64,000 nt of DNA from Forficula auricularia (taxonomy: Eukaryota; Arthropoda; Insecta; Dermaptera; Forficulidae). This document shows positions 11,300-23,215 of this stretch, piece by piece. The stretch covers positions 62,001 to 126,000 of the forward strand of contig JALMQS010000154.1 of assembly GCA_024734495.1 (NCBI GenBank). Direction: 5' to 3'. The notes below the pieces were generated by a model. The model was not told where the DNA came from. It did not search any database and saw nothing but the letters and a program-made list of their open reading frames with translations. The position numbers and the translations under genes were made by a program. Position 1 is the first letter of the stretch; each line of letters starts with the position of its first letter.

Positions 11300-11835
11300 T
11301 TTCGTTTCCACCCTTACTGCTAACTGGCTGTCTATTGCATGCATGATTTCTGCTACGTTAGCTGACTTGAAAGTGATTCAATATATTTTTTTAATTTTCT
11401 TAAATTCTTTAATGTTTTTGCCCCGTAAAGTATACTTTATTAGGACTAATGTCTTGTATACCGTCCAGTATATATTCTATTAATGCCTTGTCTTCTAGGT
11501 TGCCCTCTATTGGCTATCTCTTCATAACAAGAAAGTATTCATAAACATGCTCACCCTTGCAATTTTCTTCTGGCTAGCTACGTTTATGAATAACCAGTCG
11601 CTAACTTGCAATGAGAATTCTTCCAACAAGGCCTTTTTAACTTATCCCACGTATTAATGTTTCTTTCACTTTCTACGAATAGTCGTTAGCTAGTCCAGTT
11701 ATTAGCCGTCTGCCAAAGGTAAATAGCTGTGCCATCAACTTTGAATACTTCGTTTCCAGCACTCGGCATACCTGCACCCACCTTTCTATTGAATAACTGT
11801 CTGTTCCGTTGAATTTTTTTATTAGTGGTTCACGT
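11300..11835 (-). pseudogene. Gag (capsid) remnant of the LTR element
   Basis: Minus-strand fragments include PLIKKFNGTDSYSIERWVQV (about 11770-11832), followed by SDWLFINVASQKKIA, EHVYEYFLVMKR-like and AKTLKNLRKLKKYIESL pieces in several frames. F-G-x-D-x-Y-S-x-x-x-W is a familiar start of insect gypsy-type capsid domains. There are many stops. No CCHC knuckle was found. Confidence 0.6.
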
Positions 11836-11936
11836 CCCTAAAATGATTAATCGTCCGTTTTCGTGACTGTATAGTGGTCTTATAACTGATAAGAGGATAG
11901 GTGTGTAGGTGTGCAGGATTTGTCGGCTCTACCTCG

Positions 11937-12241
11937 TTAGTTAATTCTTCTGTCGTATTCTGCTGCTACTCCTGTTGGGTATTGGTTCAGCTGTTTATCC
12001 ACGAGGCGCTGCCGTCGTCGTGTTGTCTGCCTTCGCTTGATCGCTTCAGTCGATAGCTGCTGCTGCCTGCTACGTCGCTCTCTGCCTTTGCTCAATGCTT
12101 GGCTGCCGGGCGCGCTAAACGTGTTTGCCCGCGCAAAACGGTCGGCTCCAGACGCATCCACAAAACCTCCGGGTCCGAACCGAGATGGTCCAGCTCCGTC
12201 CGATATGCCTTCAATCTGAACTGCCGCAACATTCTCGCAAC
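11937..12241 (-). pseudogene. 5' gag/leader of the LTR element, GC-rich and Arg/Gln-rich
   Basis: A 74-codon open stretch (12161-11937) between the 5' LTR and capsid remnant encodes a basic Gln/Arg-rich segment (GRERRSRQQQLSTEAIKRRQ). It is the most GC-rich stretch of the element. It may be the start of Gag or untranslated leader; the frame closes before the capsid part. The primer-binding site should lie just inside 12241 but I could not match it to a tRNA. Confidence 0.4.
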
Positions 12242-12879
12242 GAGGAAGAAATAATCATTGATGACAGCGTCTTCGAGTTTTTGACTCGAAAGCGTTTGAT
12301 GGAAAGATATCGGAGAGCGCCGATGTCGTCGATTTCTCTTCTTCAGAGGTGAAACCCCTCTGGTGGCGTATAGCCGTGAAATTTGCTTTTCCCGTGTCGT
12401 CAAGAATTGGCCTGAGGCTTGTGAAAATGCCAAAATAAGAAATTGCCCGGGGGGTATGAAATATGCTTTCTTCAAAATAAGAACTTGGCCGGCGGCCGTG
12501 AAAAATGCTTTCAACAAAATAAATGGCACAAGGCCCGAAATTTATTACTTCTTCTCGGTTACAAGATTTCGGCACAGCTTGTTCTTCAATCGTTCCAAAG
12601 TCGACAGGCGAACTCTTCAAGAGCGAAACAGCTCTTCAAGAAATACGTCTCGAAACCGCAAACTGCTCAGTTAATTACGGCCTTCGTCTTTGATATAGCC
12701 GCTTGATTTAATTGGTAATTAATGGATTGGTTAATAATTTTTCCTAGATCATGTTCGATCAATTATAAAAGAAGCGGTGCGGTTCTTCGATAATGAATTT
12801 TCATGAGCTACGAACTGATTACAATATTCAAAAAACTGAACATCTAAAATTTAAAAAAGTAGAAAAATCGATTCCTACA
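12242..12879 (-). repeat. 5' LTR of the gypsy-type element
   Basis: Direct copy of 9271-9911. The minus-strand start is TGTAGGAATCGATTTTTC at 12879; the other boundary, near 12242, is placed by alignment of AGAAATAATC with GGAAATAATC of the other LTR and is uncertain by several bases. Confidence 0.85.
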
Positions 12880-12885
12880 CAAATA

Positions 12886-13190
12886 AAACATATATTTGTT
12901 TTATTTTAGAAACCCACCTAGAAAAAATATTTTTACTTATTATCTATTAAAATGTTTCACCTAGAACCGATTAATCACCTTTAAAGATTATACATAAGCA
13001 GGTGCCATTTTTTATGTAAATTCGTATATACTAATGTCCTCTATATCACTATTCCTCCTGAAACACCCTGTATATTTTATCCATGAGAAATAATAGTATC
13101 TATATTTATAAAGAGAAATCAATGAGTTTGATCTCTCGTTGTAAATAAAGAATACAAACATTCTTTCTCTGCTATTCTCTGATCTGAGTC
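12886..13190 (-). repeat. Right arm and flank of the inverted repeat around the LTR element
   Basis: GAAACCCACCTAG and AATATTTTTACTTATTAT mirror 9200-9264. Further right, AGTG..ATTCCTCCTGAAACACCCTGTATA (about 13043-13074) mirrors 8674-8705, and AAAGAGAAATCAATGAG at 13110 belongs to the GAGGTTGT repeat family. Confidence 0.65.
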
Positions 13191-13879
13191 CCCACAGTTT
13201 ACTATGGAGAATTATCATCATCTCATTTTCCTGGGAAAAGTTCATAAAGCTGGCTCTCCTCACTGCCTTCCCCTGATTCTAGTGAGGTGCTTTTCATTTG
13301 ACTGGTTCTGACTAAGACGAGATCCGATCCTGACTTCAAACCTCGAGATCCTCGAAGTCGTTGTCTCATCTTATAACGAATATAAATGTCTCATATATAA
13401 TAATTTATTATTTAAGACTAACATCTCTAATAATTAATCTTCATCATTAGTCTTTTAATGATTTTCTACTATTTTATCTGATACTTCTCGTGGGTTCAAT
13501 TAGGGGTCACTGGCTACCATGTCACACATTAAGGAAGAGGTGGCATTCCATTTTGTGGCAAATTGTGACAGGGGATCTTAAAAAATTGTGATGTCACAAA
13601 AAGTCAAATTATATTTTTTTTAAATTTCATAGTATAAAAGCATAGTGTGGCGACACAATGTATATGGGGGAACAAAGGCTCAATGGTGAAAATGCGACAG
13701 AATGTAATAATATGTAGGTATTCCAAAAAATCTAAAATCTGGTGTGTACTATGGACGGTCTCTACCAGATTGAATATGGATATATGAAAGATATTAATTT
13801 GCCGATGGTAATAGATTCAAATTTACAAGAAATCATAAGTTGAAAATATCTATTAAATTCGATAATGGAATATTTTAAT

Positions 13880-14048
13880 TTTCATATGTCATGTTTTTCA
13901 CCCTCTTCGAAATCGAACCCGAGTGCCAGTAAAAGGCGTCAGAGAGGTCTTCGCACCCTACAGGTGGTGCGTAGGTGGCCCGATTGCTGTTACTGGCACT
14001 CGGGTTCGATTCCAGGGGTGAAAAGTCAACTCTCTTGACATATAATTT
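13880..14048. repeat. Palindromic element whose arms carry a Pol III B-box-like sequence
   Basis: The left end (ATGTCATGTTTTTCACCCTC, then TCGAACCCGAGTGCCAGTAA) and the right end (TTACTGGCACTCGGGTTCGA ... GGGGTGAAAA ... GACATA) are inverted copies. The right arm contains GGTTCGATTCC on the plus strand, a perfect match to the tRNA B box; the left arm contains a closely related sequence on the minus strand. A related element is at 35352-35588. Confidence 0.7.
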
Positions 14049-15597
14049 AAACGATCCATTACACGAATTTAATACATGACACCAGCTTATGATTTCGTAG
14101 ATTAAGTGGATATAAATTCATTTTTTTTGTTATATCGCTTTTGTCATATAATATATTATATATGTTTATTTAGGTTTATTTGGATCAGCGGAGGGAAACC
14201 TCATTCATTTTCTTTGTAATTTACAACTCTAGATAAACCAATCATCTCAATTAAATTATATGTTCTTTATGTTTCTATAAATAGTGCAAGATTTGGACTG
14301 CCTATAGTTAGTTTTAGTTTTTTTGTTCGTATCGATAATATTTCAGCATTTTTTGGTTATTGCTAAATTCCAAACAGAGTATTGATTCTTGTTGGTGTTT
14401 TTTCTGTTCTTATATATCTACATTTTAAGCTGAAACCTTTTATCTAAAAGCTGTATACTTCTATGCATTTCATAAACTATGTTATAACCAAATAATAATT
14501 AGAAGACTTCAAAATTATGTATCTCAATATGTTTTTTAGAGTTCTAAATAAGTGAAAGTGGAATAAAAATGCTCCCGGAAGACTGAGCTTTGCTCTGTAG
14601 AGCGAGTCTGAATACAGAACGATATTCTCTTGATCCCACTACGACTAAGAAAACAAGGTATTTTACTAGCTTTTTCATTCATCTTCTTTCATTTTAAATC
14701 ATAGACCCTTTTTCGAGATGAAATTTAGAATTTTTGTTGGCTTTATGGTTTTTGAAAGATAAAAAAAAATCAGGAAATCGAATTGTTCAAAGGTCAGACA
14801 CGCCTACTTTTTTATCTGATGCTAAATTTTTTGAACTTCTCCCTAGTTTATTACCCTTGTTCTTTTTAGAAATATGATTGGCGTTTCGTAAATACTCTTC
14901 TCTTTTTGGGTGGAACATTTAATACGAGAAAAACCGAAAACAGACGAAGTCTAGAGGCAAAAGCCAATCATATCAGAGCACTAAGAAAATGGCGAAGAAA
15001 AAAAGAACAGAAATTTATAAGGATATTTTTAAAGATATTTGTGAACTATTAGACATTAAATCCTTTTTTTCGATCAAGGTCTCACAGTAGATAGCAATTG
15101 AAAAACTGTTTACTACTAGCTTAATAAAAATAATTATTATTAATTAAATTTTCGATCTCTTTTTTTAGGCTCATCATGTTATAATCAGTTAAGAATTATC
15201 AATGTTTTTTTTCCTATTCGTGCATATAAATATCTGAAACCTGAAGCTTGCAATTTTACTACGATTTTTGATTTCGGGGAAAATAAATACCTACATAAGT
15301 ATATACATAAACTTGTAAATTATAAGTATGTCTCTTCTTTATCTTACAAGCTAAAAAGACAATAAGATAGAGATGGAACAACAATAATAGGGTTCCTCTT
15401 TACTTTTGTACTGAACCCTAAAAAGTAGAAGAAATATAATTTCTTTTCGAATTTCTTCATTTGCTTTAAGGCTTACGCTCTCAGTCTAGCGTATGGCTCA
15501 ATGTACTGACGGTTGCCTATATACTAGGCTATTTACCAAACAGAATCATAAATAAGACCTCTCCGGAATCACAATAAAGGAATCAAACCAGGTAGTA
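14049..15597. other. AT-rich non-coding stretch
   Basis: No gene, RNA or repeat recognised; a few short mixed-composition segments near 14560-14640 and 14880-15000 without any match. Confidence 0.45.
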
Positions 15598-15897
15598 TTA
15601 AACGTTGGGTAATTTGTGAAACAGTAAGTTTAGAGCTATTTTTGATCTCAGCTGAATTAATGACGGGAAATATATTTTTTCTTCCTCTGCGGAAATCAAA
15701 TTATAGTTCTTCCTAAAGTAATTCTTCTTCTTTGTAAAATTTCGAATTGAAAAAGTCAAAATTTTATCCCACAGGTTAGTTGAATGACTAGCTAACATGG
15801 TACATTCGGAATTTTTTGTTCTAATCAAATATTTATTTTCGTAAATTCTAAATTTTAAATACTGTTTTGTCTGTCCCATCGCAATCACTTTTGTATA
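15598..15897 (-). pseudogene. Penelope-like element GIY-YIG endonuclease remnant, copy 1
   Basis: Minus-strand translation gives GQTKQYLKFRIYENKYLIR then KNSECTMLASHSTNLW and an Asn/Lys-rich tail (about 96 codons to the stop at 15598). GQT..YL..RI.E(H/N)K followed by S..A.H is the GIY-YIG domain layout of Penelope-like retroelement C-termini, and a parallel copy exists at 52377-52697. Just upstream DCDGT is in another frame, so a small deletion or frameshift removed the YIG part. The pogo-like MITE at 15901 abuts its 5' side. Confidence 0.65.
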
Positions 15898-15900
15898 TTA

Positions 15901-16848
15901 CAGTGCAACCCATCAAATCCGAACTACCATAATTGGGGCTGTAGCCTGTTCGGATTTCAATTTGTTCGATTAGCCGAAAGCAGCTTCGACAATTGAAGAT
16001 AACTGATATCAAGTGAAAGATTAAGTGATATTTTATGTGTTTCTATTATTATTTCATTATTTTTGCAAAGTGATTAACCTAAATAATTTCAGTAACAAAC
16101 TTTTACCGATTTTCAATCGTGGATGACATAAATATATAGACATATTTACAATTTGTTAGGTATGCTAACTGTATTTCTTTGTTAATTTTTCAACTAATTA
16201 TGTAAAATAAGTTTATAATCTAGAATATATACATAATTGTTTTATGACTAAATAAATAAGTTCTCTTACTTTATCCAATGCGAAGCATGGGAGAAAGTAA
16301 TGGAATCGCTCTCGGGGCAAGCGTGATTTCAAAGGGTCCTCAGGTAAAGACTACGGAACCCATAGACTCAATTAAGGTCACAAATTGAAGTATTCAATGA
16401 GATTGAATTTTAGCACGTGACGATTTTGCCAAAAATTACCTGGAATCTCGTCGAGAGGCCAAAAAGTGCCATTTTTTGGAAGTGCGTGGGGATGTATGTA
16501 TGTATGTATGTGTGTGTGGTTATTGTCTTTTTCGTCCACGATTTTTTCCACGCCTTTGCGTTGATAGTTTTTGGTACATATCGGCCCACAAACATTAGTA
16601 CTTTATTTCAGTACTTTTTTAGTTTTTCCTAAATATCTTGAAAATGACTTAACCAATTTTGATGAAATTTAATATCCTAATTAAGTACCTTGGGGACCAC
16701 AAAAAAGGTTAAATAAAGTTTTTAGTAAAATTATATTTTAAAGATTACTTTACTAAAGTAACATATTAATATTTCAAATGAATTTGGACAAAGTTTAGCA
16801 TCGATCCGTTGCAGATTATTTGGGTTCGGATTTGAGGGGTTTTCACTG
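15901..16848. mobile_element. pogo/Tigger-like non-autonomous DNA transposon
   Basis: Termini CAGTGCAACCCATCAAATCC (left) and the inverted CAGTGAAAACCCCTCAAATC (right) are about 24-bp imperfect TIRs, each flanked by TA (15899-15900 and 16849-16850). CAGTG..AACC...TCCGAAC ends with a TA target are typical of pogo/Tigger elements. No transposase ORF remains, and most of the interior is the separate repeat at 16262-16740. Confidence 0.75.
16262..16740. repeat. Interspersed repeat (GCGAAGCATRGGDRAAAGTA family), nested in the pogo-like element
   Basis: It starts near ATCCAATGCGAAGCATGGGA and includes AAGACTACGGAACCC, GCCAAAAATTACCTGG, a (GTAT)n tract at 16492-16515 and TTTTGGTACATATCGG. The same order of motifs occurs at 38210-38720. 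Overlapping ORFs on both strands at 16410-16632 are not genes. Class unknown. Confidence 0.7.
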
Positions 16849-16857
16849 TATATTATT

Positions 16858-16895
16858 TGGGTTTAAGAGAGGTTAATTCCTCTCTTAAATCAAAA
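16858..16895. repeat. Short hairpin (GGTTTAAGAGAGG / CCTCTCTTAAATC)
   Basis: Arms of about 13 bp around TTAATT, just outside the pogo-like element. Confidence 0.5.
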
Positions 16896-18138
16896 TAATT
16901 TATTAGCTTTGATCATTTTGAATTAGTAAATAATTTAAAATTTCTATATTTTTGTATCCATTTGCTAAACATGTTTAAAACTCCAAACTCTGATCTGTGA
17001 TTCATGAATGTCTCCAAATGGTTCATTTATATTTCCAAGACATTTACGAATATCCTGTGTTCCTTCATTATACTCAAAATCACATTGAAATACACAATAC
17101 ATTTTATGTCTGACTTGAAGTAATTTTATGCCTTCCTCAGGCATACATAGGTATATAAAATTTTTTAAATAAAAAATAAATAAAAAATGAACGTTTTGAT
17201 AAATTCATTGTGAATGTTAATATGTTGGCATGGAGTGTTTTAGCATGCAAGTGGAATGTCGCATACCCGCTATTGAGTGAGTGTCTGTTGTCGGCCAATA
17301 AATCCCGAATGCGGGTGTCATCGACCTAAAAGATATCCGCATCAAACATATCATCTTCTTTATATATAAATACATATAGTATTCAAGACCTGGAAGCAGT
17401 CGTGCTGACATGTCAGGGACGAGCGACAAACAGCTCACTCAATTATCACACGTCAAAGATCGGAATTGTAAAGATGACTCAGGTCAGGTTGTTGAAAATA
17501 TAATTTTTCATTTCATTTCACGTACAATAAATAGAAATGTACCTATTATTGCACTAGTGACAATGAAAAAGGATTCGAACAAAAACAGATAATGGCTAAC
17601 TTCGGTGTGTAATTTAGAACACTTGACTTTGACGTTGAATAATATATAAGGAAAAGTGAAACTCGGTACGCTGTTTGCAGTTTCAGTGAATAATACAAAA
17701 AATGATATTCTTTGAATAATTATGTATTTTTCGAAAGATCTGGAGATAGAAGGTCCAAAATCTAATCAGTTCCCTGCATTGAAAATATACAAACAGTGAA
17801 ACACAAGATCAAACTTTATGCGATTTTAGTCTTTGGCTGTCTTCCGGGCATACCGAGTAATACAGTAACCATATCTGGATATTTAATAATTTAAAAACAG
17901 TGATATTTTTAGAACTTTGAAAAAATATTGTATTTTTCTAAAATTCAATCATCATTGCAGAAGAGCCATAGTAATGAAAATAAGACAAGAATGTAAAGCC
18001 CAATTCAAGTCATATAATCTAATGAAGGCTGCCGCCGGCTCAAAAAAACAAACATTTTTTTACAATGTTAAAATATATTTTAACTAATTTTTTTGCAACG
18101 AAATTTTCTCTTGAGAGAGACGGACTGGTAGAAATTTT
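16896..18138. other. Non-coding stretch with a non-repetitive island
   Basis: No gene was recognised. 17215-17480 has more balanced composition and no copy elsewhere in the window; short ORFs there overlap on opposite strands and match nothing. Confidence 0.35.
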
Positions 18139-18382
18139 AATTGAATGTAATGGAAGGCAGCCCAGAGGTAGTGAGGAAAGAAAAAATTAACACATATAAA
18201 ATAAGGTGTAATTTATGTTTCATTCATTGACCCTTTGAAACCCTGAAAAAGGAGGGAAAATCCTCCGAAACGTCGGTTTGAAAGGAAAGGAGGAAGGATT
18301 CCAATAAATTACACCTTATTTTATACGTGTTAATTTTTTCTTTCCTCACTACCTCTGGGCTGCCTTCCATTACATTCAATTA
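18139..18382 (+). repeat. Palindromic element with a central hammerhead-like motif
   Basis: Arms of about 70-75 bp are near-perfect inverted copies (TTGAATGTAATGGAAGGCAG ... CTGCCTTCCATTACATTCAA). Between them at 18243-18274 lies CTGAAAA-A-GGAGG-gaaaat-CCTCC-GAAACGTC, a hammerhead-core-like hairpin. The left arm and motif are shared, in another arrangement, with 39165-39345. Confidence 0.75.
18243..18274 (+). other. Hammerhead-like motif (plus strand)
   Basis: CTGAAAA, one extra A, a 5-bp GGAGG/CCTCC stem, then GAAAC. Canonical hammerhead needs CUGANGA; here G8 is A, so this copy is unlikely to be active even if the family is. Confidence 0.5.
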
Positions 18383-20489
18383 ATATTTTAACTAATATTT
18401 AATAAGAGGCGTATATCTATACAATCCAATCCCGAAGACCCGATTAGCTCTCGGCAGCCCTGATGTACTTAATGTGTTTAATTTCATGTTAGAAGGACCA
18501 ATGGCGTAACTAAGCTCACTTGTCCCCTCCACTGCTCAAATTCCGATAATGTGAAATATTAAACTTATATTAAAATGAGTATTTAATAAAGAAATGAAAA
18601 ATTAAAATATCTTGAAAAAATGTATATTATCAAAAGGGAAAAGATTACAAACTTATGAAAATTTTCAGATTTTGGATAGGAAAATCAAATTTCGATTTCA
18701 TGAAAATTATACATTTATTTAAACTAGTATATTATGAAAAATAAGAAATATAATTTCATAAAAAAAAAATAACTTTTTTCCTCTTCGTCAAGAAGGAAAA
18801 TTTTACATAGAGCTCCTCTACCAAAATCTTAGATCTCAAAGAGTTCAACCCAAATGGCAAACATTCTATCCGGACAAGTGGCTATATAAATATATATCTA
18901 TATTGAATCAAATCGAATCTTTTTATTTATTGGCCAGGTTATGCCAATTATGGCAAATATTTGTGTTTATTCCAAAAATAATTGGTTCCAAATATTCATC
19001 TTTGAATTCTAAAGGGATGCAAGCAACATGACTGAAATCGGTAGAATGTAAAAAAACAGCACCTAATATCTACAGATATAAATGGTCATCCATCTCAGAA
19101 CAAAGAAAATTTTAATTACTTCTCTAATTTAACCATGAGTATTCTAATGTTCAAAAAACTTCAAGATACTATTTTTCCTCTACATAGTTAATTTTTTTCT
19201 CTTTCTTTTTCCAATTTACATTAAGTCCAATAATTTTCTCATTTATTTGGTTGTTGGTTAAATAAATAAACCATTTGAAATTTTTATTGGAATTTTTAAG
19301 TTGTAAGATATTTTTCAAAACAACTTAATTGGAGAACAATTTCCGGCAAATAATGACTCTTAATTTTTTTCAAAGATTGTTCTCTTTCTCCTCCCCTCTC
19401 TTTTTAGTCTAGAATAACATCTTTAAATGCTTCCAATCGAATAGACTGATAATTTATAGCGGAAAAGAGAAGACATAATAACGATTTGGTTTGAAACTCA
19501 CTTGGTTGGTTTGAATGATGGGCGTCGAAACGCCGGAAGCACAAATCGCTTGCAAATAATCACTCTTGAAAATAGGCAGTGATCACATCGATAATATGCC
19601 ACGCGAATCGGGCTAATTTATCATGCTGTCAAGATTTGACAAGATATTTCTCCTCTTAGCCCTCCTCTATCTCTTCAAAGACGATTTAACAGAAACAAAA
19701 TAAAACAACAACAACATAACAACATATTTATGACTTTTAAAATGTCTAACATAAATTATTATAAATTAGATTATATATTTTACATTACATTAGGTTAATT
19801 TATTTTATAAGTTGTTATATGTCTTTTTTTTATGCACCTAATAATTAATATATTAAAATGTTTTTTGATGGGGCACAAAGTCTGATATATGATAGACACA
19901 AGGCTATAGGTTCCAATTAAATTGTTAAGTGTCTTGTTACTTTATTTCGGATTCGAAACTTTACATCTTGATATTTTGATCAGATACAAAAGAAGAATCT
20001 CGTTAATGCATGGAATCTAATCATGACCGAGCAGATTCAATTTTCGAACTCTTAACAACTGAGAAGACTTTACAGTGTATGAGTGTGAAATTTGAATGAT
20101 AGATTAGAGATTCTTTGAAATGTTGAAAATTTAGAGTCTAGATAGGATTACTAATAGGGAAGTTCTTGATATGATTACGGAAAAAACATTTTCTGAAAGA
20201 TTTTGGTAAAGAGATGTCCAAAAACGATAAAGTACGGTGTCAGTCCCAGAAAAGATGAGATCTATTTAAAACAGCGAATTAGAAAAAAAATGATTTCGAA
20301 TAACATATTTTCACCGAGATAATGGGGGCTATAATTCTAGTCAAGATATGTGTATGAGAACTGATCCATAATTCAAAATTAAATTGATGAGCGGTCAATC
20401 CTAAGAAGAAGTTGAGAATCAAAGCGAAAAATGTTATGGACCTCCTTGTTTAAAGAAGTAAACATAATTATAGTTCTAAAAGCCTAAAT
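18383..20489. other. AT-rich non-coding stretch with a small island
   Basis: No gene was recognised. 19520-19640 (GGCGTCGAAACGCC, then ATCACATCGATAATATGC) is of higher complexity and unique in the window; it could be regulatory. Confidence 0.35.
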
Positions 20490-20695
20490 AGGCAATCAAA
20501 TGGTTGGGTCATATCAACAAATCATAGAACAAAAAGCCAAGGCTTAGATTACTTTTTAGGAATCCTGATGAACGAGAGACAGAGGGAAACCACAAAAAGT
20601 GAATGAACGATGTTCTGAAGCTGGCGGATTTAAAATAAAATTTACTAGACAAAGATAGCAGCAAACTGTCGAGCAAGTCAATCCCATATTGAGAT
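20490..20695 (+). pseudogene. Decayed LINE 3'-end coding remnant
   Basis: A plus-strand frame reads KWLGHINKS, then NPDERETEGNHKK and MNDVLKLADLK with stops between. W-G-H followed by P-x-x-x-R-x-x-G and a W/MND-V-x-x-L segment is the common C-terminal layout of RTE/Jockey-like ORF2 proteins. Heavily mutated, so the call is tentative. Confidence 0.4.
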
Positions 20696-21274
20696 ACACG
20701 AAAAAATAGAATTTAGGTTATATAAAATGCTGAACTTGAAGATAATTCAGACGAGACGAGAAATGACATTAATACTTTTTTTGTTTTCGACCAGAATTTT
20801 ACGGTCACCGTCCCAAAACGACTTGCTTGTAAATTGTATTACCTACCGTATATATGAGTTTAAGTCGGCTTACTCTCAAATGAACTAACTAAAGCCCGAC
20901 TTAGAAACTAATCGAGTCTAAAGTGAAAATGTGTTTATTTCCATTATAAATATGTGACTAGATTCTGATCCTGGATAATGTTGAGCTAGATGAACTTGAA
21001 GTAGTTTAGGCCAGGTATATAACCCATTCGATAATGGTTTTGAGTTAACAAAGGATTGTTATAAAATTTTCCTAGACACAACGTTTGGTGCTAAAATTAA
21101 ACTTGTCACAAGAATCTATTCTAGGTAAAAAAAAATGTTCGAATAATCGTGCTTAGAGGTGAAAACTCATAGGAACGCACCTGTGCTGTTTCTATAGGTC
21201 ATGATAATTTTTATTTACCAGATTTTAGTTCTTTTTGCTTAACTCTAATAATTCATAGATTTAATTGAAAAAAT

Positions 21275-21400
21275 TATTTTGCTGAGAGTGGCAGAGTTGG
21301 TGATTCATAAGAAGAAATCAATGCGGTTGTTCGCTGCTTGATGCAAACAAACATGCATTCATATATTATAAATGTTTATATGCATCAAACAGAGATCAAT
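21275..21400 (+). repeat. GAGGTTGTCCTC repeat family member with terminal hairpin
   Basis: TTTTGCTGAGAGTGGCAGAG, GATTCATAAGAAGAAATCAA, TGCTTGATGCAAACAAACAT, then an inverted ATGTTTATATGCATCAAAC, giving a small hairpin. Confidence 0.65.
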
Positions 21401-22501
21401 TTTACGACTATGTGATTCTGGTGACAATTTCGTTTTTGTGAAAAATTCACTAGACTTGATAAAAGCAGAAGTGAACTTTAAACACACCCTCATATTTATT
21501 AGAATATTAAACTTAGAAAAAGTGTATGAGAATTTTTTTAAAATGCGTTTTCTTAAAAAAAAATCCTATTTGTAAAAGAAAATTTCCTTTACAGAATCAA
21601 AATCATGAAGAAGTTTTATTTCATAAAATAAAAAAAGAAAAAAAAGAATAGACTTGTCTCTGTTGTCCTTGATCAAAATAGTTGTCACTCTGAACGAGAT
21701 TAGAACTCACTTGCCATTTAAAAGACCCAACTCAATATTTATATTCCACTTATACATATATATACGCCTATAAATAAATGCCTGAGTTGTATAATTTAAT
21801 AACAAATATGGATTTAATAATATAAAAGGTGGCAACCTTCGTTCTTGAGCATAACTCGGATTTATGTTAATGCAAGAGGAAACCAGTCTGGTATCTAAAT
21901 CGAGCACGTGTCATCCACAACGCAGAGTGAAACAGAAAGAGTCCTTCAGGCGAGCAGGAATAATCCCGAAGAGGAATTTGAATAGAAATTCAGTTGATTA
22001 GTTAATAATTAACTGCTCTAATGAAAACGAGCAACTGGCCTTATTTCTTTTTTCTTCATCCTCTTTTCATGTTTTTTCCCTCCTCAAGACACACATTCAT
22101 ACATAGCATAAATATATAAATGAAGGGGAGAGGGAATATTAATATCAAAAATTAATGAAGCCATTAGAAGTCTTAATGTAACCTATTAAATAGTTATATT
22201 CAAGTTTCGATTGAGAGTAGAGTAATTAATATAGGTAAATATTGTATATTAAGAAAAACTATTTATGGAGACTTTAATGAGTGAGTTATTTAATAATAAA
22301 TAAATCAAATAATTTAAATTTATAAAAAAAACTTGATTTACTTAATATGAAAGGAAATTGTTTCTGAATTTTTATATAAATATTTATGAAATTATGTTTA
22401 TTTGCATATACGAGTAAAGCCTAACTCTGAGTTTAGTTCTTACTAGGCCCAATAAAGACCTAATGCGAAATAGCTTTTAAATAATCTTTGGCTACTATAT
22501 T
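21401..22501. other. AT-rich non-coding stretch
   Basis: No gene or repeat recognised. Confidence 0.45.
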
Positions 22502-23215
22502 ATGTATTTAGATACAAGAAGGTGCAAGACCTCTAACTTGTTTATTAAAAGAAGAGAATACTCAGTTTTAGCTACGGAGTTTTCCACCCTGTATGCATGG
22601 GGGCATTTAAAATCATTGGTGCACATAAAGAGGAGAATTTCGGAATTTTCGGTCCTGTTTTTTACAATTGTACAACTTCATTTAAAATTAATGGTTGTAC
22701 ATAAAAGCTGAAAATTTGCGTCTTTGTGTGAACTAAGTGTCAGGAAAAAACCTCCAAAATAATGAACGTATTTTCCTCCTTGACTTCAAGTTATAGAACT
22801 ATTTCCTTTTCCTGGTTCCCTAAAGTTAACTCGCGTTTCGCCGACTCCCAGAACTCTTCAACGGTCAAATTGGTGAAGTGCAGAACCAGTTCATTCAATA
22901 ACACGATTATCTCAAATTCACTGTGCAACTACACTCCCTTTACTTTATTAATTAATATCATGTTTCAGCTAAAACCTACACCACTTTCCCTAGGTAAAAT
23001 ATTATCTCTAAGAATTCTGAGTACTGGAACTTTCTCCTCGCTTCTATCTTTCCCGATTCTTTCAATCTTGATTTCTTTAAGACCCTCACAGGTCCACAGA
23101 CACTACACCCCTTCCTTTAATTCGGATTTATTTTTCGAAATACAAGGGTCTGTATTAGGTGAACGAGGAGGTATCAGCCAAAGTTGGATGAGCTGGGTTC
23201 AATAAAACACCCTGA
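22502..23215 (+). other. Unassigned open stretch, open on both strands
   Basis: A 147-codon plus-strand ORF (22762-23205, ATG start) is Ser/Leu/Thr-rich with no motif I recognise. The opposite strand also has a 45-codon open segment (LHFTNLTVEEFWESAKREL), with stops either side. The 3' end of the plus ORF runs into a dispersed repeat (ATATCAGCCAAAGTWGGATG, also at 41198). It is more likely a transposon-derived remnant than a host gene. Confidence 0.3.

Larger units (their letters stand above)
9271..12879 (-). mobile_element. Ty3/gypsy-type LTR retrotransposon, internally deleted
   Basis: Two similar direct LTRs of about 640 bp (9271-9911 and 12242-12879) enclose 2.3 kb of minus-strand gag and protease remnants. 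CAAATA flanks both outer ends (9265-9270 and 12880-12885), a candidate 6-bp target duplication. A polypurine tract (GAAAGGGGAAA on the minus strand, 9912-9922) abuts the 3' LTR, which starts TGTAG. No reverse transcriptase, RNase H or integrase is recognisable, so the copy is defective. It sits inside an older inverted repeat. Confidence 0.85.

Noticed and set aside
19520..19540. GGCGTCGAAACGCC as part of the motif family
   Set aside because: Simple inverted repeat without the CUGANGA half.
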